A DNA stretch of 64,000 bases from the NCBI GenBank assembly GCA_028868855.1, contig JAGWTR010000005.1, positions 1 to 64,000 on the forward strand, given 5' to 3'. The stretch is from Burkholderiales bacterium. Its GTDB lineage: Bacteria > Pseudomonadota > Gammaproteobacteria > Burkholderiales > Burkholderiaceae_C. The notes beneath the pieces were generated by a model. That model was not told the DNA's origin. It ran no database searches and saw only the letters and a program-made list of their open reading frames with translations. Positions 25,305 through 37,011 of the stretch are shown piece after piece (position 1 is the stretch's first letter; every line of letters begins with the position of its first letter). A program made the position numbers and the translations under genes.

Positions 25305-27665
25305 TCAGCGCTTGGTCTGTAGCTTGGCGAATGCGGCCGCCATGGCCGACTGTCCCGACGACGGCCCCTGCCCACCACTCTGTGACGCCCCGCCACGCGG
25401 CGGCGCCGAGCGCTCGTTGCGCGCCGCAGGCCGGTAGTTGTTGTCGCCCTGGCCGGCCGCGCCTTTGGCGGGCATGGCGGCGTCCAACTTCATGGTCAGC
25501 GAAATGCGTTTGCGGGCCAGGTCCACTTCGAGCACCTTGACCTTGACGATGTCGCCGGTCTTGACCACTTCGCGTGCGTCGGTCACGAACTTGTTGGACA
25601 ACTGGCTGACGTGGATCAGGCCATCCTGGTGCACGCCCAGGTCAACAAACGCGCCGAACTGCGCCACGTTGCTAACGGTGCCTTCCAAGACCATGCCTTC
25701 CTGCAGATCCTTGATGTCGTCCACGCCGTCGTTGAAGCGCGCCACCTTGAAGTCGGGACGCGGGTCGCGGCCGGGCTTTTCCAACTCGGCCAGAATGTCC
25801 TTGACCGTGACGATGCCGAACTTGTCATCGGCAAATGCTTCAGGGCGCAGCGTACGGATCACGTCCGAGCGACCCACCAATTCCATGATGGGTTTGCCCG
25901 TGGCCTTCATCATTCTCTCGATGACGGGATAGGTCTCGGGGTGTACGCCCGACATGTCCAGGGGGTTATCGCCATCGCGGATGCGCAGGAAGCCTGCGGC
26001 CTGCTCAAAGGTTTTGGCGCCCAGGCCGGCCACGTCCATCAACTGCTTGCGGTTCTTGAAGGCACCGTTGGCATCGCGCCAGCGCACGATGCTGTTGGCC
26101 ACGGTGCTGCTCAGGCCCGACACGCGCGACAGCAGTGGCGCCGAGGCGGTATTCAGGTCCACGCCCACCGAGTTCACGCAGTCTTCAACCACAGTGCCCA
26201 GAGTGCGGGCCATTTCGCTCTGGTTCACGTCATGTTGGTACTGGCCCACGCCGATGCTCTTGGGGTCGATCTTGACCAGTTCGGCCAGTGGGTCTTGCAA
26301 GCGGCGGGCGATGGACACGGCGCCACGCAGGCTCACGTCGAGGTCGGGCAATTCCTTGCTGGCGAACTCAGAGGCCGAATAGACTGACGCACCGGCTTCG
26401 GACACCACGACCTTGTCGATCACCGTGCCCGGCGCCAGTTGCTGGATGCGCTTGATCAGGTCGGCGGCCAGCTTGTCAGTTTCGCGGCTGGCCGTGCCAT
26501 TGCCAATGGCAATCAGGTTAACGCCATGCGTGGCGCACAGGCGGCCCAGCGTGTGAATGGAGCCTTCCCAGTCCTTGCGCGGTTCGTGCGGGTAGACCGT
26601 GGAGGTATCGAGCACCTTACCGGTGTCACTGACCACGGCCACCTTCACACCGGTGCGAATGCCAGGGTCCAGGCCCATGACGACGCGCTTGCCTGCTGGG
26701 GCGGCCAGCAACAGGTCGCGCAGGTTTTCAGCGAACACCTTGATGGCGGTTTTCTCGGCCTCTTCCCGCAGGCGCGAGAACAGGTCGCGCTCCAGGCTCA
26801 GGCTGAGCTTGACCTTCCAGGTCCAGGCAATCGTCTTGCGGATCAGGTCGTCGGACAGGCGCTTGCTGTGGCTCCAGCCCAGGTGGCGCGCAATGCGGCC
26901 TTCGGCGATGCTGGGCTGGCCGGGCACGATTTCTTCGTCCAGCACCAGCTTGGCGTCCAGGAATTCGAGCGTGCGGCCACGGAACACCGCCAAGGCACGG
27001 TGCGATGGCACGGTGCGGATGGGCTCGTCGTAGTCAAAATAGTCGCGGAACTTGGAGACATCGGGGTTTTGCTCGTCCTTGCCGTCCATCAATTTCGACT
27101 TGAACAGGCCCTCCTCCCACAGCCACTCGCGCAGCTTGCCCACCAGTGTGGCGTCTTCGGCCCAGCGTTCGGACAAGATGTCGCGCACGCCGTCCAGAAC
27201 AGCCAGCACATCGGCAAAACCGCCTTCGGCGTTGATGAAGACCTCGGCCTGCGCTTTGGGGTCCAGCGTCGGGTCGGCAAACAGCTTGTCGGCCAAGGGC
27301 TCAATACCGGCTTCGCGGGCAATCATGGCCTTGGTGCGGCGCTTTTGCTTGTAGGGCAGGTAGAGGTCTTCCAGATCCTGTTTGGTGGCCGCCTGCTCAA
27401 TGGCTGCGCGCAACTCAGGTGTGAGCTTGCCTTGTTCGTCAATGCTCTTGATGACTGCCATGCGGCGCTCTTCCAGCTCGCGCAGGTAGGTCAGCCGAGC
27501 CTCAAGGTCACGCAATTGCGTGTCGTCCAGGCCGTCGGTGGCCTCCTTGCGGTAACGGGCAATGAAGGGCACCGTGGCGCCCCCATCGAGCAGCGCCACC
27601 GCTGCGTTGACTTGAGCAGGCCGAACCTTGAGTTCGGCGGCCAATTGCATCAGGATCTTGTCCAA
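25305..27665 (-). CDS. tex: RNA-binding transcription accessory protein Tex
   Basis: A 786-residue Tex protein. It carries N-terminal helical domains ([23 protein letters not shown]), a YqgF RNase-like domain ([16 protein letters not shown]), helix-hairpin-helix motifs ([44 protein letters not shown]) and a C-terminal S1 domain ([32 protein letters not shown]). It ends in a Gly/Gln/Ser-rich tail. The family binds nucleic acid and affects transcription and stress tolerance. I propose the TTG at 27665 as start: it gives [12 protein letters not shown], matching the usual MxKIL-type N-terminus, and has AAGG seven bases upstream. The longer frame to 27818 would overlap the pyrD start codon. Confidence 0.92.
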   Translation of the reverse strand: MDKILMQLAAELKVRPAQVNAAVALLDGGATVPFIARYRKEATDGLDDTQLRDLEARLTYLRELEERRMAVIKSIDEQGKLTPELRAAIEQAATKQDLEDLYLPYKQKRRTKAMIAREAGIEPLADKLFADPTLDPKAQAEVFINAEGGFADVLAVLDGVRDILSERWAEDATLVGKLREWLWEEGLFKSKLMDGKDEQNPDVSKFRDYFDYDEPIRTVPSHRALAVFRGRTLEFLDAKLVLDEEIVPGQPSIAEGRIARHLGWSHSKRLSDDLIRKTIAWTWKVKLSLSLERDLFSRLREEAEKTAIKVFAENLRDLLLAAPAGKRVVMGLDPGIRTGVKVAVVSDTGKVLDTSTVYPHEPRKDWEGSIHTLGRLCATHGVNLIAIGNGTASRETDKLAADLIKRIQQLAPGTVIDKVVVSEAGASVYSASEFASKELPDLDVSLRGAVSIARRLQDPLAELVKIDPKSIGVGQYQHDVNQSEMARTLGTVVEDCVNSVGVDLNTASAPLLSRVSGLSSTVANSIVRWRDANGAFKNRKQLMDVAGLGAKTFEQAAGFLRIRDGDNPLDMSGVHPETYPVIERMMKATGKPIMELVGRSDVIRTLRPEAFADDKFGIVTVKDILAELEKPGRDPRPDFKVARFNDGVDDIKDLQEGMVLEGTVSNVAQFGAFVDLGVHQDGLIHVSQLSNKFVTDAREVVKTGDIVKVKVLEVDLARKRISLTMKLDAAMPAKGAAGQGDNNYRPAARNERSAPPRGGASQSGGQGPSSGQSAMAAAFAKLQTKR

Positions 27666-27703
27666 GCGTGTGCCTTGCAAATAAAGTTCAAGCGAATCAC
27701 CAA

Positions 27704-27712
27704 GGGGGGGGG
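27704..27712. repeat. Run of nine G residues in the tex/pyrD divergent promoter region
   Basis: A G9 homopolymer (C9 on the tex strand) lies 39 bp upstream of the tex start and about 105 bp upstream of pyrD. Such tracts are prone to slippage in copying and, in a promoter, can alter spacing. Confidence 0.7.
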
Positions 27713-27816
27713 CAGTTTGCCATAGCCAGGGGCTGACGCTGGCCTGCACGGGGCTTGGGCGACAATAGCCTCTTCGCACTCTCGCGTTTTGCTGGTTTTT
27801 GCCGTTTTTTCTGGCC

Positions 27817-28857
27817 ATGTCCTTGATCCCCTACGCCCTGTCCCGCGCCGTCTTGTTCAATCTTGACCCGGAGGTCGCCCACGAGTTGACGATGGGTGCC
27901 CTGGCCCGCTTTCAGAACACCCCTCTGGCATGCGCCTGGGGAGTCCGTCGAGTGGATGACCCCGTAGAGGTTGCCGGCCTGAAATTTCCCAACCGCATTG
28001 GCATGGCCGCGGGTCTGGACAAGAACGGTCGCTGTATTGATGGTTTGGGCGCCATGGGGTTTGGGTTTGTCGAGGTCGGCACCGTCACCCCCAAGGCACA
28101 AGCCGGCAACCCCAAGCCGCGCATGTTCCGCCTGCCGGAGGCCAATGCGCTGATCAACCGCCTGGGCTTCAACAATGAGGGCCTGGATGCCTTTCTGGCC
28201 AACGTCAAGCGCGCGCGGTTTCGCCAGCAAGGTGGCATTTTGGGGCTGAACATCGGCAAGAACGCCGCCACGCCCATTGAACATGCGGTGGACGATTACC
28301 TGATCTGCCTGGAAGGCGTGTACCCCCACGCCGACTACGTGACGGTCAACATCTCCTCGCCCAATACCAAGAACCTGCGCGCGCTGCAAAGCGACGAGGC
28401 GCTGGACGCGCTGTTGGGCCAACTGCAGACGCGCCGCCAGGAACTCATCAAGCGTCACGGCCGCACGGTGCCCATGTTCGTGAAGATTGCGCCTGATCTG
28501 GATGAAACCCAGGTCGGCGTGATCGCTGCCACGCTGCAAAAGAATGGCATTGATGGCGTCATCGCCACCAACACCACCATTTCCCGAGAGGCCGTCAAAG
28601 GCCTCAAGCACGCCGAGGAAGTCGGCGGCCTGAGCGGTGCGCCGGTGCTGGAGTCCAGCAATCAGGTCATCCGTCAGCTGCGTGCGGCGCTGGGCTCGCG
28701 CTATCCGATCATTGGGGTGGGGGGCGTGATGAGCGCCGCCGATGCGCGATCCAAGCGCGACGCAGGCGCAGACCTGGTCCAGATCTACACCGGCCTGATC
28801 TACAAAGGCCCGGATCTGGTCACCGACTGCGCCGTGGCCCTCAAAGGCGGAGCTTAA
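27817..28857 (+). CDS. pyrD: Dihydroorotate dehydrogenase (quinone), class 2
   Basis: A 346-residue membrane-associated FMN enzyme oxidising dihydroorotate to orotate with quinone, the fourth step of pyrimidine synthesis. The N-terminal hydrophobic helix is [25 protein letters not shown], typical of class 2. FMN and substrate motifs are [31 protein letters not shown] and [12 protein letters not shown] with the catalytic serine, and [11 protein letters not shown] and [30 protein letters not shown] follow. The ATG at 27817 is better than one 18 bases upstream. Its stop overlaps the end of the convergent HDOD gene by four bases. Confidence 0.95.
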   Translation: MSLIPYALSRAVLFNLDPEVAHELTMGALARFQNTPLACAWGVRRVDDPVEVAGLKFPNRIGMAAGLDKNGRCIDGLGAMGFGFVEVGTVTPKAQAGNPKPRMFRLPEANALINRLGFNNEGLDAFLANVKRARFRQQGGILGLNIGKNAATPIEHAVDDYLICLEGVYPHADYVTVNISSPNTKNLRALQSDEALDALLGQLQTRRQELIKRHGRTVPMFVKIAPDLDETQVGVIAATLQKNGIDGVIATNTTISREAVKGLKHAEEVGGLSGAPVLESSNQVIRQLRAALGSRYPIIGVGGVMSAADARSKRDAGADLVQIYTGLIYKGPDLVTDCAVALKGGA

Positions 28858-30611
28858 AAGCTGAAAGAGTCAGCCGAAGCCGGGAAGTCAATCAGGCGCA
28901 GGGACGTTTCAAGCGCCTCCTGGCATTCCTGCAAGGTCACATTCAGGGCTCTTGCGTAGCGGGCGAAGCACTGTTGCAGCAGCGCCTGACGCCGCGCCGA
29001 CCCGACGCTCACCGCCGCCACCAACTCATTGGCCAGACTCGCCACGGCACGCATCATCTCCAAGGCGTCATCCGGGCGACGAACCGGCAAAGTTTTGTTC
29101 AATGGGCGGGCCGCCTGTTGAAGTTTTTCGTCCAGGCCCCAATGGCGCATCACCGCGACCGACAACTCGGTCATGTCAATGCCCAGCACGGCCGCTGCGG
29201 CAGCCGCCATGGTCATGCCCGGCGCGGGTGGGCTGTCGGGGGCCGGTGGCGGGCCAGGCTGCATCAAGCGGTCGATCTGCCGCGCCTCGTCCGGAAAGTG
29301 GTAACGCACCAGCAGCGGGCCCAGACACTGGGACATGGCTGACACCAGGGCTTCCTCATCATTGATGGCAAAGGGCGCGAGCAAACGCGCCATGTGACCG
29401 GCAAGGCAGGCACGACGCAGTTCAGCTTCAAGTGCCGATTGCGAGCCATCGGCAGGGATGCCCGTGGCGTGGGCTGTCGCCGCTGCCAGTACGCCCGGCC
29501 ATGGGCGCAAGCTGCCCGCGACCTTGCGCAAGTTTTGATGCCCCAGCAATACGATCGCGCGGGTGATGGTGCTGACGTGGTCATCGCTCGCACCGTTTTG
29601 AAACCGTGCGGTATTGACACTGCGCAACAACTCCCACACCAGCCCGGGGTCTTTGACGATGACGTCAACAATATCGTCGACACGAAGGGTTTCCTGGTTC
29701 AGGAGTTGGTTGAGCGAGCGCTCGGCCTGCGGTCGGTGGGGCAAGATGCCGACGGTATCGAGTCGGTCCAGCAACAAGACCAGCGGCCCGCCCGACTCTT
29801 GCTCACTGGCCGTAATCCAGCCCTGCAAGGCGGCCAGCAGGGTGCGTGCGTTGAGGTATCGCTGACGCTGCTGGCGGTCGGTGGCCCGGTTGACGATCGC
29901 CCTCAGCGTGTCGGGCACGGGTTGCGCGGCTGACCAGGGCAAACGCACGATTTCCCGCCCCACTCGCTGGGCCGCGCGGCCCAGGTCAGGATCGTCCAGT
30001 GCGGGTTGTCCTGCCAGCAGTTGGTGCATGAGCAACCCTGCCATCAACACATCGCGCTCGGCAGCCTCGCGTTGCTGCTGTCGCACCGTTCCGCCCTGGG
30101 GCGTGCCCGGCACATACGCCATCAAACCGACGCCCAAGCCAGCGACGCTGGCGCGGCCATTGGTGTCGATCAACACCGTATGAACGCCCAGATCGCGATG
30201 GGCAACCCCCGCCTCGTGGGCGTAGGCCAGCCCGTCCAGCACATCTACCATCCAGGCTGCGATTTCGTCCACGGTCGGAGGGGACCCTGCCGACAAACGC
30301 TCCGCCAGGGTGACGTGGGTGTCCCGCCGATAACTGACGACGGGCCAGTTGTCCTTGGAGACGACCTCTTGCACCGGTGCCAGGCGGGGGTGAACCAGTC
30401 GTGCTGCCGCCTGAACGTTCTGCGTCCAGTCATTCAATGCCTGGGAGTCGTGCGGCTGAACGCGCGGAACACACAGCAGAACTTCCTTCTCCAGACGGGG
30501 ATCAATGGCCAGCCAACTGCTGGCCGCCAAACTGCGGCCGAGCATTTGATGCAACTCAAAGCGCCCCAAGTGGGGCGGCGTCGGCATTGATGGTGGCGTG
30601 ACCGGGGCCAT
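28854..30611 (-). CDS. Protein (pseudo)kinase-HDOD fusion protein
   Basis: A 585-residue predicted cytoplasmic protein with two halves. Residues about 15-265 look like a eukaryotic-type Ser/Thr kinase: the start [13 protein letters not shown] resembles a glycine loop and [14 protein letters not shown] (137-149) is the catalytic loop. The catalytic loop lacks the Lys and Asn of HRDLKxxN (Gly142, Thr145), the ATP lysine is absent (EVLLCVPR), and DFG has become AGL (157-159), so it is probably a pseudokinase. Residues about 275-500 form an HDOD domain ([64 protein letters not shown]), a non-catalytic HD relative common in signalling proteins. I do not recognise a named gene. It may sense or relay a signal without enzymatic output. 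Confidence 0.85.
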   Translation of the reverse strand: MAPVTPPSMPTPPHLGRFELHQMLGRSLAASSWLAIDPRLEKEVLLCVPRVQPHDSQALNDWTQNVQAAARLVHPRLAPVQEVVSKDNWPVVSYRRDTHVTLAERLSAGSPPTVDEIAAWMVDVLDGLAYAHEAGVAHRDLGVHTVLIDTNGRASVAGLGVGLMAYVPGTPQGGTVRQQQREAAERDVLMAGLLMHQLLAGQPALDDPDLGRAAQRVGREIVRLPWSAAQPVPDTLRAIVNRATDRQQRQRYLNARTLLAALQGWITASEQESGGPLVLLLDRLDTVGILPHRPQAERSLNQLLNQETLRVDDIVDVIVKDPGLVWELLRSVNTARFQNGASDDHVSTITRAIVLLGHQNLRKVAGSLRPWPGVLAAATAHATGIPADGSQSALEAELRRACLAGHMARLLAPFAINDEEALVSAMSQCLGPLLVRYHFPDEARQIDRLMQPGPPPAPDSPPAPGMTMAAAAAAVLGIDMTELSVAVMRHWGLDEKLQQAARPLNKTLPVRRPDDALEMMRAVASLANELVAAVSVGSARRQALLQQCFARYARALNVTLQECQEALETSLRLIDFPASADSFSF

Positions 30612-30680
30612 AGTGGAATTTCATTTGGGATCAGATCAATCCCCTGTGGACCCGATTGAACCCTAATAAAGCTGATTTTC

Positions 30681-30698
30681 AAACCCCGTTCTACGGGG
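30681..30698 (-). terminator. Putative Rho-independent terminator after addA
   Basis: On the minus strand CCCCGT and ACGGGG pair around an AGA loop, 18 bases past the addA stop, followed by UUUGAAAAU. The short stem with a U-rich tail fits a modest terminator, which would separate addA from the HDOD gene transcribed in the same direction. Confidence 0.5.
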
Positions 30699-30715
30699 CA
30701 TAACGCAGCCTTTTT

Positions 30716-33700
30716 TTACCATGCAAACTCAAGCAGCCGCCCATCTCCCGTGATGAAAGCCCCGCGCACACGCTCGCCAGGCTGCAGCGCCGACACTGCG
30801 TCAATGTACTGACGCATCTGGGCCTGGTAACTGGGAAGGTCTTGCGGACGGTGCTGAAGCTTGTAATCGAGCACCCACCACTCATGCCCACCGGCGCCAG
30901 AGGTTGCCTTGCGGGCGATCAGCCGATCAATGCGCAGCGTGCGCCCTTCGTGGATCAAGCCAACTTCATTGCCAGCCCAGACCAGACCATCGGGGTCCAG
31001 CCAGGGCGCCAATTCGACGTTGTTCAACAAACCATTCACCAAGGTCTCGGCTCGATCGACCAGACTGATCGACGCAGACACGGCCTGACAGGCGGCGAGC
31101 ACCGTTTGCCTGACGCGAGACGGCTGGCGTTGTGGCACCGCCAGCGCGGTCAACCATTCCAGGGCTTTGTGAACAACTTGGCCGAGCGCGGCAGCATCGT
31201 CATCGGCCAGGCTTGGCGCAGAGTCCATGGCCGGTTCAGCCGTGGCATTCGATGTCGCCAGCGGCAAGGTCGGCAAAACGCGCAGCTGCGCCATAGGCGA
31301 AGCGACAACATCCCCCGTGCCAAGGTGCTTGGGCGACCACGGCTCGTCTTCACCCATCGCCTGCGCATCCCTCAAGCGCTGCCACCAACTGCCGTGGCGA
31401 TTGGCCGCGCGCGGCTCGGTGCGGCTGAACACCAGTTGCTCACGAGCACGCGTCAAGGCCACATACAAGGCGTTGAGTTCCTCACGGCGCTGCGCAGCAC
31501 GCTCGTGTTCCATGGCCGTTGCCAGGCTCGGCGGCGGATTGGCTTCTGAGCGGATAAAGGCACAGCTCAGCGGCCGGGCTTCGCTTTCGGGCCAGTCGAC
31601 CATCACCGTGTGGCTGTTGGTCCGCCCCTCCGAGGCGTCAGCGTCCACGATGAACACCACCCGAGCTTCCAGCCCCTTGGCACCGTGGATGGTCAGCAAT
31701 TGAACCGCCCCGGGGTGCACCCGACCAGGCAAGCTCAAGGGCAGACGTTTGAGCGCCCTCACCCAACGGTAGGGCGTGGCATCTCGTCCGCCATCCATGT
31801 CCAGGCACTGGGCCAAGAGGGCATCCACGTGCAGCATTGCCTGCGCCCGTTGGGACGTCGGCACACTGGCCACCAGGCGTTGTCGAACCTGGGCCTGGGT
31901 CAGAATGGCTTCCAGCAGGTCGTGCGGCGGCGCATTGCGCGCCAATGTTTGCCAGTCACTCAAGTGCCGAGCCACTTCGCTCATGGCTGGGTCTGCATCC
32001 GGCCAGTCCATCAAGGCATCCCACCACGATCGCTCAAGCTGGCGGGCACGTGCCGCCAATTGCATCAACGCGTCATCGCTCAGCCCAAATACTGGACTGC
32101 GCAACGCATGGGCCAAGGCCAGATCGAGTTGAGGAGACACCAAAACCTCGACCAGGGCCAGCACATCGCGCACCTCCGGGGTGTCGATTAGGCGGGTGTC
32201 TTCGGGGGCGACATGCGGGATGCCGTGCGCTTGAAGCGCCTCGGCCACCCAGCCCAACGTGGCGCGCTTGCGGCTGAGCACAAAGATGTCTTCGGGCTGG
32301 ACGCCCTGCTCACGAACCATTTCGGCAATGGCGCGGGCGACATGCTCGGCCTCGGCCTGCTTGAGCGAAGTCTCGGGTGATTCTCGGGGCTCTGTCAGGG
32401 TGTCGCGCCAGGCTTCGGCGGGCGCGACCTCGTCCTTGCCACGCCGTGCCGCGGGCACACGCAATACATCGGGCAGGATCGACACCCGCGCCGCCGCGCC
32501 AGAGGCCGTGGTGTGCGTCCGAAAGCCTGGAAAGGCGCCCTCCTCCACCGCCCGGCCCATGACTTTGTTGAGCGCATCGATCACGCCCGGCGCGTTGCGG
32601 TAGGTGTGGTCGCAGGCCAGCAAATCGCCGTGCAGGCCATCAAGCACAAACAGTTTGGCCGCTTCAAAAACACGCGGGTCGGCACGCCGGAATCGATAGA
32701 TGCTTTGCTTGGGGTCGCCCACCAAAAAAACGCGCATGGCGTGCTGACCACTGGCGCCACCGCCTGCGCCTGCATAACCGCCCAGCCAGGACTTGAGTGT
32801 CTGCCATTGCAAAGGGCTGGTGTCTTGAAATTCGTCCATGAGCAACTGGCGCACTTGGGTGTCCAGACGCTCCTGGATCCAGCCCGCCACGGAGGAGTCA
32901 CTCAGCAAATACGAGGCGGCCAATTCCAGATCAACCATGTCGACCTTGCCTTGCTGCGCCTTAAGGCTGGCGTATTCCTCAAACAACGCGCGGGCCAGCA
33001 GGCACATGGCCTGGTGCATGGAATAGGCCTGGGCCTGCACCCGGGCCTGGCACAAGTCCACCAACCACGACTGGGCCCAGGCCAGTTCTGGGGCATCGCC
33101 CAGCTTCTTGCGCGGGGCATCGTCGGCCGTCAGCAAGGCCTCGCGTAAACTTTCGAACTGCGCCTGAACGCTGGAATGCCCCAAGGCCAGTTCCATCTCG
33201 ACACCGGCGGTGCGCGCCAACTTGCCCGTGCTGCTGGCCAGCGCCTTGGCCAGGGCCCAGAGTTGATCGCGCACGGAGGGCTTCAACAAGGCGTCCAGCG
33301 GGTCGCTCACGCCCGCCCAGTTGGCGGACCATTCCCCCACCGACGCCACACTGCCCGTCAGGTGACCGGCCTGATCGGCCAGCGTGATTTCAAGGCGATT
33401 TGACAAGGCCGCTTGCAGCCAGGCTTCCGCATTGAATCGCCCGACTTCCCGCACCAAAGTCCGCAAGGACTCGGCTTCGCTGCAGTCTGACTCGGCGTCG
33501 AGACGGCGCAAAAACCGCCCCCACAGTTCGGGCCACAGCTCGCTGGTGTCCTCCACCAGATTCAGCTCGGGCGGCAGCCCCATCTCGGCCAAGGCGTCCA
33601 ACGGCGCGGCGCGCACCAGTCTTGAAAACCAGCCATGGATGGTGTGAATCTCCACCCCGCGCCCGTCTTCCAGCCATTGGCGATACAGATCGGCCAGGGG

Positions 33701-34033
33701 TTGTGAGGCTTGCGCGGCCTGTTCAGGCGTGAGGCCGCGCAGCACCAGTTGCTCACGCCTCTGTTCATCGCCCGCCTGCGCAAACTCGCGCAACCATTGA
33801 TGCAGGCGTTCACGCATTTCTCCAGCGGCCTTGCGCGTGAAAGTGATGGCGAGAATCTGCGACGGCGCCACGCCATCCAGCAGGGCACGCACAATGCGCG
33901 ACACCAGCATCCAGGTCTTGCCAGCACCCGCACAAGCCTCAATCACCACGCTGCGTTGCGGATTGCAGGCCACCTGATAGAAGCGCTCGTTTGGCACCAA
34001 GGCACCATTGATGTAATAAGCCGCTTGAGTCAT
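30716..34033 (-). CDS. addA: Double-strand break repair helicase-nuclease AddA (UvrD/Rep-type)
   Basis: A 1105-residue superfamily 1 helicase with a C-terminal nuclease domain, acting with AddB in recombination repair of double-strand breaks. The Walker A is EACAGAGKTWML (32-43). Other helicase motifs visible are LAITFTRKAAGEM, LLMDEFQDTSPLQW, VGDPKQSIYRFRRADP, LLTIHGAKGLEARVVFI and NALYVALTRAREQLVFSR. The RecB-like nuclease motif sits near the C-terminus (RTLRIDRLIARK and WWVLDYKL). The ATG at 34033 overlaps the addB stop as ATGA, so translation is coupled. The gene could also be called recB-like; the paired AddB supports AddA. Confidence 0.92.
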   Translation of the reverse strand: MTQAAYYINGALVPNERFYQVACNPQRSVVIEACAGAGKTWMLVSRIVRALLDGVAPSQILAITFTRKAAGEMRERLHQWLREFAQAGDEQRREQLVLRGLTPEQAAQASQPLADLYRQWLEDGRGVEIHTIHGWFSRLVRAAPLDALAEMGLPPELNLVEDTSELWPELWGRFLRRLDAESDCSEAESLRTLVREVGRFNAEAWLQAALSNRLEITLADQAGHLTGSVASVGEWSANWAGVSDPLDALLKPSVRDQLWALAKALASSTGKLARTAGVEMELALGHSSVQAQFESLREALLTADDAPRKKLGDAPELAWAQSWLVDLCQARVQAQAYSMHQAMCLLARALFEEYASLKAQQGKVDMVDLELAASYLLSDSSVAGWIQERLDTQVRQLLMDEFQDTSPLQWQTLKSWLGGYAGAGGGASGQHAMRVFLVGDPKQSIYRFRRADPRVFEAAKLFVLDGLHGDLLACDHTYRNAPGVIDALNKVMGRAVEEGAFPGFRTHTTASGAAARVSILPDVLRVPAARRGKDEVAPAEAWRDTLTEPRESPETSLKQAEAEHVARAIAEMVREQGVQPEDIFVLSRKRATLGWVAEALQAHGIPHVAPEDTRLIDTPEVRDVLALVEVLVSPQLDLALAHALRSPVFGLSDDALMQLAARARQLERSWWDALMDWPDADPAMSEVARHLSDWQTLARNAPPHDLLEAILTQAQVRQRLVASVPTSQRAQAMLHVDALLAQCLDMDGGRDATPYRWVRALKRLPLSLPGRVHPGAVQLLTIHGAKGLEARVVFIVDADASEGRTNSHTVMVDWPESEARPLSCAFIRSEANPPPSLATAMEHERAAQRREELNALYVALTRAREQLVFSRTEPRAANRHGSWWQRLRDAQAMGEDEPWSPKHLGTGDVVASPMAQLRVLPTLPLATSNATAEPAMDSAPSLADDDAAALGQVVHKALEWLTALAVPQRQPSRVRQTVLAACQAVSASISLVDRAETLVNGLLNNVELAPWLDPDGLVWAGNEVGLIHEGRTLRIDRLIARKATSGAGGHEWWVLDYKLQHRPQDLPSYQAQMRQYIDAVSALQPGERVRGAFITGDGRLLEFAW

Positions 34034-37011
34034 GGCTGCGTCTCCGTCACTGTCCAATGATCTCGTCGACACAAGCCGCGCACATCGCAGTATTCGCACG
34101 CCTTGCCTTCGCCCAGCGCAGGCAAGGCGGCACCGTTGACGATGCGCAGCAAGTCGTGCCGCACACCGTCGATCACGGCCTCGGCCGACCTCAGCACCTC
34201 AGGATGCTCCACCGCTGTCACGCCCTTTTCATCCAGGTGCAGATACATGGCTTCCAAGTTGAATATCAGTGGGGTTGGATCTAACGAGTCAATACTGGCT
34301 GGCGCGTGCTGTGCCAGCGCCGCATAAAAGGCCAACTGGGTGTCTTCCAATGCTTGCTTGACTATTTGCTTGAGGCCGTCCTTCGACCCGGTCTTGTAAT
34401 CGATCACGCACCATGCGGCATCAGCCCCCTGCCCTCGGCGGTCCAGCCGGTCGATCTGACCATGCAGGCGAACGGTGATGCCATCGCTCACCTCAAGCGG
34501 CCACTGCACCGTCCGTTCGGCCTGCGCAAAACGCCAGCCGGCGTCGCCGGACTCAGTTGCACGCTCATGTTCATGCAGCCAGTCCACATAGTGCGCACCC
34601 AAGGCGTCAAGCGTGGCCGCATAGGGCATGAAATAAGGGCGTCGATTGTCTCGGTCAAAGCCCAACTGGGTGGTCACCAAGTCAGTGCTCATCTGCCACA
34701 ACGCCAGGTCCTCTGACTTGGCCGGCTGAGTAGGCCCTTGAACGCGCTGCGCATGAAACTGCTGCAACACCCCATGCAGCCAAATGCCGAAGTCGGACCG
34801 ATCCAGGCCCTCGTCCAATTCATCCAACGCCCGCAAGCCCAGCACATACTGGGCATAGAAGCGGTAGGGACACTGGCGCAACGCCTCATACGAGGTGGCC
34901 GTGATCTGCTCAGGCAGCGGCAGTCGCAGTCCCTCAGGACCGGCGCACCCCTCATCACCATTTAGCAAACGCGGCTGTGGCGGCTTGACCGGCGTGGCGA
35001 GCAACGTGAGTTCGGGCCGATCGTCGACCAAAGACGTCAAGCGCAGCCCCGTGTGCAGACTCCAGCGTTCAAACCAGGGGCTGGGCTCCAGCGGCTCTCG
35101 CCCATCGGCCTTGCGGCACAGGCAAGCGATCTGGGGTTGCGCCATCAACAAGACAAACGAAGCCCACTGCGCATCACGCAAGGTGGTCTTGGTAGGCAGC
35201 CCCATCTGTTCGCACAACGGTCCATGAACCCACCCCGGAACGCCATTCATCGCCCCCAACTGACCTTCGTCGGCACCTGGCATGACCACCGCACTGAAAG
35301 GCCGAAGCACCGCCCGCGTCATCGGCGTGACAACCACATCCACCCGGGCATCGCCGCTGGCTGCCGAGTCCATTTTGAAGGAGGACTCCTCCAGCACCTG
35401 GGCTACCCACCGACTCAAGCCTCGGCCATCCATGCTCAAAATGCCAGACAAGGCCGACCACGCCGGCGCATCACCCGGGCTTGATGCCTGCAATCGCAAA
35501 GCCTCCAGCGTTGCACTGCCCGCGTCGTCTTGCATCAAAACGCTCCAGGCACCGCAGCGCTGCAAGGCCTCGGCCACATGGCCGAGCAAAGTCGACAAAG
35601 GCAAGCGGCGCGATGCCCACAGCGGGCTCAACACCTGTACCGTTTGCCGAGCCAGGACCCACAACTGGCGGGCCGACTCGGGCATGGCCTGGCGCCCGCC
35701 AGGCAGCAACTCAGAAGCCGACTCCGACTGCATGGGCAACTGCAGCGTGGCCACCTCAACGTCCGGCCGAACCAGCGTCCAAGCCGCCAGCAGGCCATGT
35801 CGTCGGCACCAGGTTTCCAGAACCGCAATGGCCGAATCCAGCTCAGACGGAGACCCGTATTCCGGCCATTGCACCCAACCCGACTTCAGCCAGTCCAGCA
35901 AGTCATCTGTCGAAGCGTCAGGGCGAGATGCCTGCAACAGCCGCGTCACTGCGGCCCCGGCGCGCGTGGTGGAGAGCTTCCACCCTGTCTCGTCCGACAC
36001 GGTCGCGCCAGCGCCTTCTAGCAACGCACGAATCCGTCGCACCAAACTGCGATCAATCGCGATCAGGGCCACCGGATCAGCGCCCCTTTCACGAGCCCGG
36101 CTCACGGCCGCCAATACTTGAGCAGTGGCCCGCTGCGCCTCCTCTTCAAAGTCCAGGCAGACCGCCAAGGCGGGGGCGGTACCCACCACTTGCGTGGCCA
36201 ACACCCGCCCCGCTTCAGCAGTCATCCACAGCACCGGTGCGCCACAGCGAGCGGCATGCTGCAACACCGCGAGCATCACCGACGACTCACTCCCCGGCAC
36301 GACCGCCTCCCCCGCCGTCACACCCACCCAGGCCGCCGCCTGATGAATGAATAAAGCATCCGTGGGCCACCGACCGTCGTCACTGCTGGAGGCCCACCCC
36401 AGCGCCCAGGCCAGCAGCAGACGCTCGCGCCCGCCTGGGCCAGTGGCGCCTCCCGGGTTCGATATTCCCAATGCGTCGCGACAGCAATCCCAGTACAACG
36501 GGCGCGTGTCAGGGGGGCGAGACTGAGCCACCCGCACCCACAAATGCGCGCTGTCAACCACCTGAGCCACTGCATGATCAAACGCCTGGCGATCTCGCTG
36601 CGCCCATTGCCTTCCCCAGTCCTGCGCCGTGAGGGCTTGCGTCACCAGCAAACGATCCAGCACCACATCCAGTGTTGGCGCCGGCCCCGCACCCATGCTG
36701 ACGGCGGCATCGGTATCCTTGCGTTCAGGCCCCGGGGAAGACCACACCAGCGCATCAGCCAAGGTCGGCACCGTTTCAATGCGAGGCAACCAGCCGCCCA
36801 CGGCACGCGCCCAAGCCTGGCGGGCCACCGGCAGCAAGGCCCCCACCGGCAGCAACACCACCACGTCCCGAGCGTCAAGGTCGTGCCGGACGCACCACGC
36901 GGCCACTTCAACCGCCCAATCGTCCCAGCAATCATGGGCTGAACGGCCCTGTGCCCAGGGCCAGGAAGTGGGCTGTAGATATTCGTTTTCGGAAATGCCT
37001 ATGGCGGTCAT
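34030..37011 (-). CDS. addB: PD-(D/E)XK nuclease family protein, AddB-like
   Basis: A 993-residue partner of AddA. The C-terminal third holds a RecB-like nuclease: [29 protein letters not shown] with an active-site Asp, and [15 protein letters not shown] with the D-x-K core. Four cysteines expected to hold a 4Fe-4S cluster are present, one in [14 protein letters not shown] and three in [13 protein letters not shown] near the end. The N-terminal two thirds are a degenerate helicase-like region without a Walker A. I took the ATG at 37011 ([13 protein letters not shown]); a GTG at 37047 is an alternative. It is divergent from trxA with 118 bases between the starts. Confidence 0.88.
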   Translation of the reverse strand: MTAIGISENEYLQPTSWPWAQGRSAHDCWDDWAVEVAAWCVRHDLDARDVVVLLPVGALLPVARQAWARAVGGWLPRIETVPTLADALVWSSPGPERKDTDAAVSMGAGPAPTLDVVLDRLLVTQALTAQDWGRQWAQRDRQAFDHAVAQVVDSAHLWVRVAQSRPPDTRPLYWDCCRDALGISNPGGATGPGGRERLLLAWALGWASSSDDGRWPTDALFIHQAAAWVGVTAGEAVVPGSESSVMLAVLQHAARCGAPVLWMTAEAGRVLATQVVGTAPALAVCLDFEEEAQRATAQVLAAVSRARERGADPVALIAIDRSLVRRIRALLEGAGATVSDETGWKLSTTRAGAAVTRLLQASRPDASTDDLLDWLKSGWVQWPEYGSPSELDSAIAVLETWCRRHGLLAAWTLVRPDVEVATLQLPMQSESASELLPGGRQAMPESARQLWVLARQTVQVLSPLWASRRLPLSTLLGHVAEALQRCGAWSVLMQDDAGSATLEALRLQASSPGDAPAWSALSGILSMDGRGLSRWVAQVLEESSFKMDSAASGDARVDVVVTPMTRAVLRPFSAVVMPGADEGQLGAMNGVPGWVHGPLCEQMGLPTKTTLRDAQWASFVLLMAQPQIACLCRKADGREPLEPSPWFERWSLHTGLRLTSLVDDRPELTLLATPVKPPQPRLLNGDEGCAGPEGLRLPLPEQITATSYEALRQCPYRFYAQYVLGLRALDELDEGLDRSDFGIWLHGVLQQFHAQRVQGPTQPAKSEDLALWQMSTDLVTTQLGFDRDNRRPYFMPYAATLDALGAHYVDWLHEHERATESGDAGWRFAQAERTVQWPLEVSDGITVRLHGQIDRLDRRGQGADAAWCVIDYKTGSKDGLKQIVKQALEDTQLAFYAALAQHAPASIDSLDPTPLIFNLEAMYLHLDEKGVTAVEHPEVLRSAEAVIDGVRHDLLRIVNGAALPALGEGKACEYCDVRGLCRRDHWTVTETQP

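Noticed and set aside
27666-27818. 51-residue N-terminal extension of Tex
   Set aside because: It would cross the G9 tract and overlap the pyrD start. The family N-terminus matches the TTG at 27665 with its own ribosome binding site.
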